Shown: positions 59,461 through 64,000 of the stretch, in pieces | Layout of the letters: the number at the start of each line of letters is the position of its first letter | Numbering within the stretch: the first letter of the stretch is position 1 | The notes under the pieces: generated by a model | What the model saw: only the letters and a program-made list of their open reading frames with translations | Told to the model about the DNA's origin: nothing | Databases searched by the model: none | Assembly: GCF_001305675.1 (NCBI RefSeq) | Contig: NZ_CP011853.1 | Span: forward strand, 868,001 to 932,000 | Source of the DNA: Gordonia phthalatica | Lineage (GTDB): Bacteria; Actinomycetota; Actinomycetes; Mycobacteriales; Mycobacteriaceae | Length of the DNA stretch: 64,000 nucleotides | Reading direction: 5' to 3' | Made by a program: the position numbers and the translations under genes

Positions 59461-60879
59461 GTGCGCAGTCCACTCCGCCTGACCCGCTCGGTCTCCCTGC
59501 GGCGTCGCGTCGCGCTGCTCGCCGCCGCCGTCGTGCTCCTGTCCGCGGTCCTGATGGCGGGCGCCGCCTACTTCGTGGTGTCCCGGTCGATGTACAACGA
59601 CGTCGACGCTCAGCTCGTCGCCCGCGCCGACGGGCTCACCGCCCTCGGCAAGGTCGGTCGTCTCAGCAGCGGCCCCGAAGCCCTTCTGGCCGGCACCGTG
59701 TTCTCGACGTCGATCACCATCGCCCTCGTCGATCCCACCGGGCACGCGACGGCCATCGGTCAGGTGCCTTTCGGCGACCCGGAACGCGCCGTCGCGAACT
59801 CCACCAACCCGCCCGGCAAGCTCAATCAGAGCCTGCGGACCACCGGCAATTACCGTGTCCTCGCCCGCAAGCTGTCGGACGGCGACACGCTGGTGCTGGC
59901 GCAGTCGCTGGACCGGACCGACGCCGTCATCGCGCGGCTCGCGTCCGTCCTGTTCATCGTCGGCGGTGTTGGCGTCGCCTTCGCCGCGATCGCAGGCACC
60001 GCCGTCGCACGCACCGGCCTGCGGCCGGTCACTCGCCTCACCGCCGCGGCCGAACGCGTCGCGCGCACTCAGGACCTGACGCCGATCCCGGTGACCGGCA
60101 CCGACGAGCTGGCCCGCCTTACCGAGAGCTTCAACACCATGCTCCGGGCGCTCGCCGAGTCCCGCGATCAGCAGGCGCGACTCGTCGCCGACGCCGGCCA
60201 CGAACTCAAGACACCGCTCACCTCGCTGCGGACCAACCTCGAACTTCTCATCGCATCGTCGGCGCCCGGCGCCCCGTCGATGCCCGCCTCCGACATGGTG
60301 GAGTTGCGGTCGGACGTGATGGCGCAGATCGAGGAACTCTCGACGTTGGTCGGCGACCTCGTCGACTTGGCCCGCGACGACGCCCTCGAAGCCGTTCACC
60401 AGGAGGTGGACCTGGAGGAGGTGGTCGATTCGGCGCTCGAACGCGTGCGACGTCGCCGCACCGACATCGACTTCGATGTTCAGACCATCCCGTGGTTCGT
60501 CTTCGGCGAGGAGCATGGACTCTCCCGCGCCGTGCTCAACGTGCTCGACAACGCCGCGAAGTGGAGCCCGCCGGGCCGGGCGGTCCGCGTTCGCCTGGAG
60601 CAGGTGGGGCCGGCGACCGCCGAGCTCAGCGTTGCCGACGCCGGTCCCGGCATCGCACCCGAGGACCGGGAACTGGTCTTCGAACGCTTCTACCGCTCCG
60701 ACGCCACTCGGTCCATGCCGGGATCAGGGCTGGGTCTGGCGATCGTCCGGCAGGTGGTGACCCGCATCGGTGGTTCGGCGACGGCCGACGTGTCCGACGA
60801 GGGCGGCGCGCTGATCCGCCTGCGGCTGCCGGGGCTCTCGCACCACACCGAACCCGATCCCATCGTCGTCCGCCGCTGA
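59461..60879 (+). CDS. mprB: Sensor histidine kinase MprB
   Basis: A 472-aa membrane kinase. TM1 (VALLAAAVVLLSAVLMAGA), an extracellular sensor of ~110 residues, TM2 (SVLFIVGGVGVAFAAIAGTAV), HAMP, then H-box DAGHELKTPL with the phospho-His. The ATPase domain has N-box LNVLDNAAKWSP, ADAGPGIAPED and GSGLGLAIV. It phosphorylates MprA. GTG start 9 bp after mprA, so co-transcribed. Confidence 0.95.
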   Translation: MRSPLRLTRSVSLRRRVALLAAAVVLLSAVLMAGAAYFVVSRSMYNDVDAQLVARADGLTALGKVGRLSSGPEALLAGTVFSTSITIALVDPTGHATAIGQVPFGDPERAVANSTNPPGKLNQSLRTTGNYRVLARKLSDGDTLVLAQSLDRTDAVIARLASVLFIVGGVGVAFAAIAGTAVARTGLRPVTRLTAAAERVARTQDLTPIPVTGTDELARLTESFNTMLRALAESRDQQARLVADAGHELKTPLTSLRTNLELLIASSAPGAPSMPASDMVELRSDVMAQIEELSTLVGDLVDLARDDALEAVHQEVDLEEVVDSALERVRRRRTDIDFDVQTIPWFVFGEEHGLSRAVLNVLDNAAKWSPPGRAVRVRLEQVGPATAELSVADAGPGIAPEDRELVFERFYRSDATRSMPGSGLGLAIVRQVVTRIGGSATADVSDEGGALIRLRLPGLSHHTEPDPIVVRR

Positions 60880-60897
60880 TGGCGGCTCACAGGGAGT

Positions 60898-60958
60898 TGG
60901 CAGGAACCTGGCAGGACGCGGCCACCGGGGACTCGGAGACTTCACAGAAAAGTAAAAT
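60898..60958 (+). promoter_or_regulatory. pepD promoter with direct repeats
   Basis: TGGCAGGA occurs at 60898-60905 and 60909-60916, again 11 bp apart, and a clear -10 TAAAAT sits at 60953-60958, twelve bases before the ATG. This is consistent with separate MprA-dependent expression of pepD, as reported in M. tuberculosis. Confidence 0.6.
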
Positions 60959-60970
60959 AGGCTGAGTCCC

Positions 60971-62362
60971 ATGACGAACGGCGAATACCCCGGAAACGAC
61001 GATTGGCGGCAGGTTCCACAGTCTCCGAACCAGCCTCCGACCGGCGGATTCCCGGCCTACGGTCAGCCCGGCGACGGACCTGCGGGCGGAGAGCGTTACC
61101 CCGGCCCCACTCCGACCGGTCAGTTCCCGGCGGCTCCGCAGCCCACCGGCCAGTTCCAGGCTGCGCCCAACCCCACCGGACAGTTTCCGACGGCGTCGAC
61201 TCCCGGCGCCCAGCAGCCGCCGTGGGGTCCGCCCCCCGGGGCGACGGGGCCGGGACCGGTGCAGCAGCCCGGCTCGGGCAAGAGCGGTGTCGGCAAGAAG
61301 GCCGTCGTCGGTCTGGCGGCGGTCGCCCTCCTGGCCGGCGGTATCGGGGGAGGGGTCGGCGCGTGGGCGGTCAACGGTTCCCAGGACAACACGTCGCAGT
61401 CCACGACTCTCGCGTCCGGCCCGACGATGACCGAGCAGCCGGAGGCCGCACCCGGTTCGGTGCAGGAGACTGCGGCCAAGGTGCTGCCGTCGGTCGTGTC
61501 GATCACCGTCGCCGTCGGCCGCCAGGTGGGTTCGGGCTCCGGCATCATCCTCAGCGGTGACGGCGTCATCCTCACCAACAATCACGTGATCAGTGCGGGC
61601 GGTGGTCGTCCCGCCGACGAGATCATGGTCAGCTTCAACGACGGCAGTCGTGCGCCGGCGAAGGTGCTGGGTGCCGATCCGACGTCGGACATCGCGGTGA
61701 TCAAGGTCGACAAGACCGGCCTGCAGCCCATCACCATCGGCAAGTCCGACAACCTGAAGGTGGGCCAGAACGTGATCGCCGTCGGTTCGCCGCTCGGCCT
61801 CGACGGCACCGTCACCACCGGCATCATCAGCTCGCTGAACCGTCCGGTGTCGACCACGGGGTCCGACGGCGAGGAGTCGGTGATGGATGCGATCCAGACC
61901 GACGCCGCCATCAACCCAGGCAACTCGGGTGGTGCTCTGGTGAACTCGGCCGGCGCGCTCATCGGCGTCAACTCGGCCATCGCCACGGTCAGCGGCGGCT
62001 CCGGTCAGGCAGGCAGCATCGGTCTCGGCTTCGCCATCCCCGTCGACCAGGCGATGCGGATCGCCGACCAGATCCGCTCGGGCGGCACGGCCAAGCAGGC
62101 CACCCTGGGCGTCAACGTGCGACCCAGCAGCGACGTCAACCGGCCCGGCGCGATGGTCGTCGGCGTCACGGACGGCGGCGCCGCCAAGGCCGCCGGGATT
62201 CCCGCGGGTGCGGTGATCACTCAGGTCAACGATCGCAGGATCGCATCGTCGGAGGCTTTGGTTGCTTCCATCCGTTCTCACGCTCCGGGCGATACGGTGA
62301 AGATCACGTACTACGTGGGGAACGACAACAAGACCGTCCAGGTGACGCTGGGATCCAGCTGA
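60971..62362 (+). CDS. pepD: HtrA-like serine protease PepD
   Basis: A 463-aa membrane-anchored periplasmic protease/chaperone. A Pro/Gly-rich cytoplasmic N-terminus with three PTGQFxAAP-type repeats precedes one TM helix (VVGLAAVALLAGGIGGGVG). The trypsin-like domain has the triad His in TNNHVI, Asp in TSDIAVIK and Ser in GNSGGAL. A C-terminal PDZ domain begins ATLGVNV. It degrades or refolds damaged envelope proteins and feeds back on MprAB/SigE signalling in mycobacteria. Confidence 0.94.
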   Translation: MTNGEYPGNDDWRQVPQSPNQPPTGGFPAYGQPGDGPAGGERYPGPTPTGQFPAAPQPTGQFQAAPNPTGQFPTASTPGAQQPPWGPPPGATGPGPVQQPGSGKSGVGKKAVVGLAAVALLAGGIGGGVGAWAVNGSQDNTSQSTTLASGPTMTEQPEAAPGSVQETAAKVLPSVVSITVAVGRQVGSGSGIILSGDGVILTNNHVISAGGGRPADEIMVSFNDGSRAPAKVLGADPTSDIAVIKVDKTGLQPITIGKSDNLKVGQNVIAVGSPLGLDGTVTTGIISSLNRPVSTTGSDGEESVMDAIQTDAAINPGNSGGALVNSAGALIGVNSAIATVSGGSGQAGSIGLGFAIPVDQAMRIADQIRSGGTAKQATLGVNVRPSSDVNRPGAMVVGVTDGGAAKAAGIPAGAVITQVNDRRIASSEALVASIRSHAPGDTVKITYYVGNDNKTVQVTLGSS

Positions 62363-62434
62363 TCCGAACGATTCACGTACCGAGCCGCAGTCCGGCGAGA
62401 AACAGCCGGGAAACTTTGACGAAAGGTTGGATGA

Positions 62435-62956
62435 ATGATTGACGGCGTGGAAGCAGAACCGGAGGCCGCCGTTCAGGGGTTGGTAACCCCGCGTGCACTG
62501 GTCGTGGTGGTCGACGATCGCATCGTCGGCGGCGAGGTGCCCGACACTCTCGGCCCACTGGTCGTCGAACTGCTCGAGGAGGCGGACTTCCACGTCGACG
62601 CCACCACCGCGGTGTCGGCCGACGAGGTCGAGATTCGCAATGCGATCAATACGGCCGTCATCGGCGGCGTGGACCTGGTCGTCTCGGTCGGCGGCGTGGG
62701 CGTCGGCCCGCGCGATGTGACCCCCGAGGCGGCTGAGCCGCTGCTTGATCGTCGACTGCGCGGAATCGAAGAGGCGATCCGGAGTTCAGGTCTGTCCGCG
62801 GGCTCGGCGGACGCGGGACTTTCCCGCGGTGTCGCCGGTATTTCTGGTCAGACCGTGGTCGTGAACCTGTCGTCGTCCCGCGCCGCTGTCCGCGACGGGA
62901 TGGCGACGCTGATCCCCTTGGCACATCACGTGATCGCCGCGATCAGTGAGTTCTGA
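62435..62956 (+). CDS. moaB2: MoaB2-like protein with altered molybdopterin-binding loop
   Basis: A 173-aa MoaB/Mog-fold protein matching Rv0984 in position and sequence (ADEVEIRNA, AVIGGVDLVVSVGG, RDVTPEA, SGLSAGSADAGLSRG). The family loop GGTG..TPRD reads GGVGVGPRD here, so both Thr are lost. MoaB/Mog adenylate molybdopterin in cofactor synthesis; this copy may be impaired or have another role, as MoaB2 has been linked to SigE binding in mycobacteria. Overlaps the next gene by 11 bp. Confidence 0.85.
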   Translation: MIDGVEAEPEAAVQGLVTPRALVVVVDDRIVGGEVPDTLGPLVVELLEEADFHVDATTAVSADEVEIRNAINTAVIGGVDLVVSVGGVGVGPRDVTPEAAEPLLDRRLRGIEEAIRSSGLSAGSADAGLSRGVAGISGQTVVVNLSSSRAAVRDGMATLIPLAHHVIAAISEF

Positions 62957-63131
62957 GACCGACCCCGAGAAGGATCCGAAGACGGCGGAGGCGAGCTGGC
63001 GACGACGTCGTCGGCTCGACGCCGTCTTCGGCGATGATCTCCCCGAAACGGTCACCGATCCGGGCGAAAACCCCCACGCCGGCCGCGGGCGACGGTGGTA
63101 CGACGAGAACCGACCCCCGCACCACGGGTGA
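62946..63131 (+). CDS. Small conserved basic protein
   Basis: A 61-aa protein: acidic start (SETDPEKDPK), an Arg-rich centre (SWRRRRRLDAVFGDDLPE) and a C-terminus RWYDENRPPHHG. I recall a similar gene after moaB2 in related actinobacteria. The WYDENRPPHH ending is likely the conserved feature. The GTG start within moaB2 indicates coupling. No function is known. Confidence 0.7.
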   Translation: MSSETDPEKDPKTAEASWRRRRRLDAVFGDDLPETVTDPGENPHAGRGRRWYDENRPPHHG

Positions 63132-63303
63132 GACCTACGCAAGCCAACCGGTCAGTAAGTGATGCTTCTCACTTAGGGTGCGATAACTCTTTTCTCCACT
63201 CTGCAAGTATCTAATGCGTGAGCTAACCTAAGCCGCGGCTGAGAAAACAGCCGATCAGACTTGGGTGCGACAAAACCTGTCGACCGCATGAAGGGTGATA
63301 CGT

Positions 63304-63936
63304 GTGAAGTTGAGTGGTGTCGGAAAGCGCGCGGCGGTCCTGGCCGCAGCCGCGCTGACCGCAGTGACCGGAGTAGCAGTCGTCGGAACGGGTACGGCAG
63401 ACGCCGCTCGCCTTCCGGGTGGACACACCAAGGCCGTCGGCATCGACGGTCAGGTCGTGAACATCTCCCGCAGCAACGAGAGCTCGCGCATCATGCCGTC
63501 GCTGGCCGCCAATGGTGCGGGCCGCGCGGCGTCGGCGTCGGGCACCTTCAAGACGACGCTGAGCAAGGGTGCGGGCATCATGACCGTCGGCTACCTCGTC
63601 GGCTGCCAGATCAACATCGAGGGCCTCAAGGGCACCCTGGGCGCCTCGATGACCCTGGACGGTTCGTTCAAGGGCACCGGTGCGATCAGCGTTCCGCTGA
63701 CCCCGGGTCAGGTTGCGTTCGTCCCTGTCGAGAAGATGGCGCTCAAGAAGGGTAAGGGCACCATCGTGCTCGACAGCGTCTCCATCGATGTTCAGCTGTG
63801 CGGCGGTTACGCCTCGGCGCGCTCGGTGGCTCAGGTCATCGCGGCGGAAGGTTACAAGGCCGAAGAAGGCAAGCTGACAGGTAAGAGCGGCTATGTCCAG
63901 GCATCCCTTTACGGCCGTCCGTTCAGCCTCGGCTGA
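63304..63936 (+). CDS. MspA-family outer-membrane porin
   Basis: A 210-aa secreted protein. A signal peptide (RAAVLAAAALTAVTGVAVV) is cut near ADA-ARLPGG. The mature part is beta-rich, with SRIMPSLAANGAGRAASASG, VGYLVGCQINIEG and a C-terminal SASLYG-like strand, the MspA pattern. Such porins form octameric water-filled channels through the mycolate outer membrane. The GTG at 63304 is chosen from GAAGGG upstream; a GTG three codons earlier is possible. Two Cys may form a disulfide. Another signal-peptide gene starts just after it. Confidence 0.88.
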   Translation: MKLSGVGKRAAVLAAAALTAVTGVAVVGTGTADAARLPGGHTKAVGIDGQVVNISRSNESSRIMPSLAANGAGRAASASGTFKTTLSKGAGIMTVGYLVGCQINIEGLKGTLGASMTLDGSFKGTGAISVPLTPGQVAFVPVEKMALKKGKGTIVLDSVSIDVQLCGGYASARSVAQVIAAEGYKAEEGKLTGKSGYVQASLYGRPFSLG

Positions 63937-63967
63937 CCCGATTCCACAGACTTAACGAGGTAGAACA

Positions 63968-64000
63968 ATGAACAAGCGAATTCTTCGCGGAGTCACCGCG
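63968..64000 (+). CDS. Start of a second secreted protein, possibly another porin (partial)
   Basis: ATG followed by NKRILRGVTA runs off the right edge. The basic start looks like a signal peptide, and a GAGG lies eight bases upstream. MspA-type genes are often tandem, so a second porin is plausible, but only 11 codons are visible. Confidence 0.5.
   Translation, partial: MNKRILRGVTA

Noticed and set aside
63216..63240. Half of an IdeR-like iron box (GCTAACCTAA) before the porin gene
   Set aside because: Only the right half matches; the left half agrees at about three of nine positions, too weak to call an operator.
1..64000. tRNA, rRNA genes, CRISPR arrays, prophage or complete insertion sequences
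   Set aside because: None was seen: no cloverleaf with TTCGA loop, no regularly spaced 25-40-bp repeats with unique spacers, and no transposase or integrase motifs.

Overview
The window is high-GC actinobacterial chromosome and almost fully coding. The likely source is a mycolic-acid-containing member of the Mycobacteriales, most probably Gordonia or a close relative. Signs of this are an MspA-type porin, the MprA-MprB-PepD envelope-stress set, an AroQ-delta chorismate mutase, mycothiol-superfamily proteins, FprB, two GH183/DUF4185 proteins of the D-arabinan-hydrolase type, and many starts that look leaderless. The genus is inference. There are no PE/PPE genes, which argues against Mycobacterium itself. 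Comparisons with M. tuberculosis loci are from memory.

Layout. 1-7.2 kb: end of an unknown gene, a CysQ phosphatase, an Fpg/Nei DNA glycosylase, two tandem secreted DUF4185 proteins, an SDR and glucose-6-phosphate isomerase. 7.2-17.9 kb: chorismate mutase, a polytopic GT-C-like membrane protein, UvrD1 helicase, an M23 peptidase, sucCD, then a nonapeptide-repeat protein overlapping an RDD membrane protein, and another membrane protein. 18-30.2 kb: a stand-alone fused acetyl-CoA carboxyltransferase, a TetR regulator, and a leucine/branched acyl-CoA catabolic operon: two methylcrotonyl-CoA carboxylase subunits, acyl-CoA dehydrogenase, MaoC hydratase, CitE-like lyase. It is followed by an acyl-CoA synthetase and acetoacetyl-CoA synthetase. 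30.3-35.8 kb: two conserved membrane proteins, purN, purH, a TSUP permease.

35.8-46.1 kb: a GntR-regulated ABC transporter, a YchJ/SEC-C protein, a TauD-like protein that has lost its iron ligands, an ArsR-SRPBCC-TIGR03086 operon with clear operators, a MoxR ATPase with its VWA partner, a Mug-type glycosylase and a DUF1707 protein. 46.1-48.1 kb: a two-gene islet resembling a type IV toxin-antitoxin (AbiE) system, with an AT-rich palindromic control region. 48.1-55.2 kb: AEC transporter, rpmF, and a choline-to-glycine-betaine operon (BCCT transporter, betaine aldehyde dehydrogenase, choline oxidase). 55.2-64 kb: SDR, an AurF-like diiron oxygenase with its FprB reductase, mprA-mprB, pepD, moaB2, a small conserved protein and the start of a porin cluster.

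The backbone follows M. tuberculosis Rv0944-Rv0984 (glycosylase, SDR, pgi, chorismate mutase, uvrD1, M23, sucCD, Rv0954/0955, purNH, MoxR/VWA, DUF1707, rpmF, mprAB-pepD-moaB2). Blocks found elsewhere in that genome are spliced in: one like Rv2498c-Rv2506 (leucine) and one like Rv0885-Rv0886 (diiron oxygenase/FprB).

The features most worth following up are: a dispersed intergenic element with a constant 51-bp core but copy-specific, perfectly complementary arms; the AbiE-like islet; the TauD pseudoenzyme; the nonapeptide-repeat/RDD pair; and the choline oxidase sitting beside a betaine aldehyde dehydrogenase.
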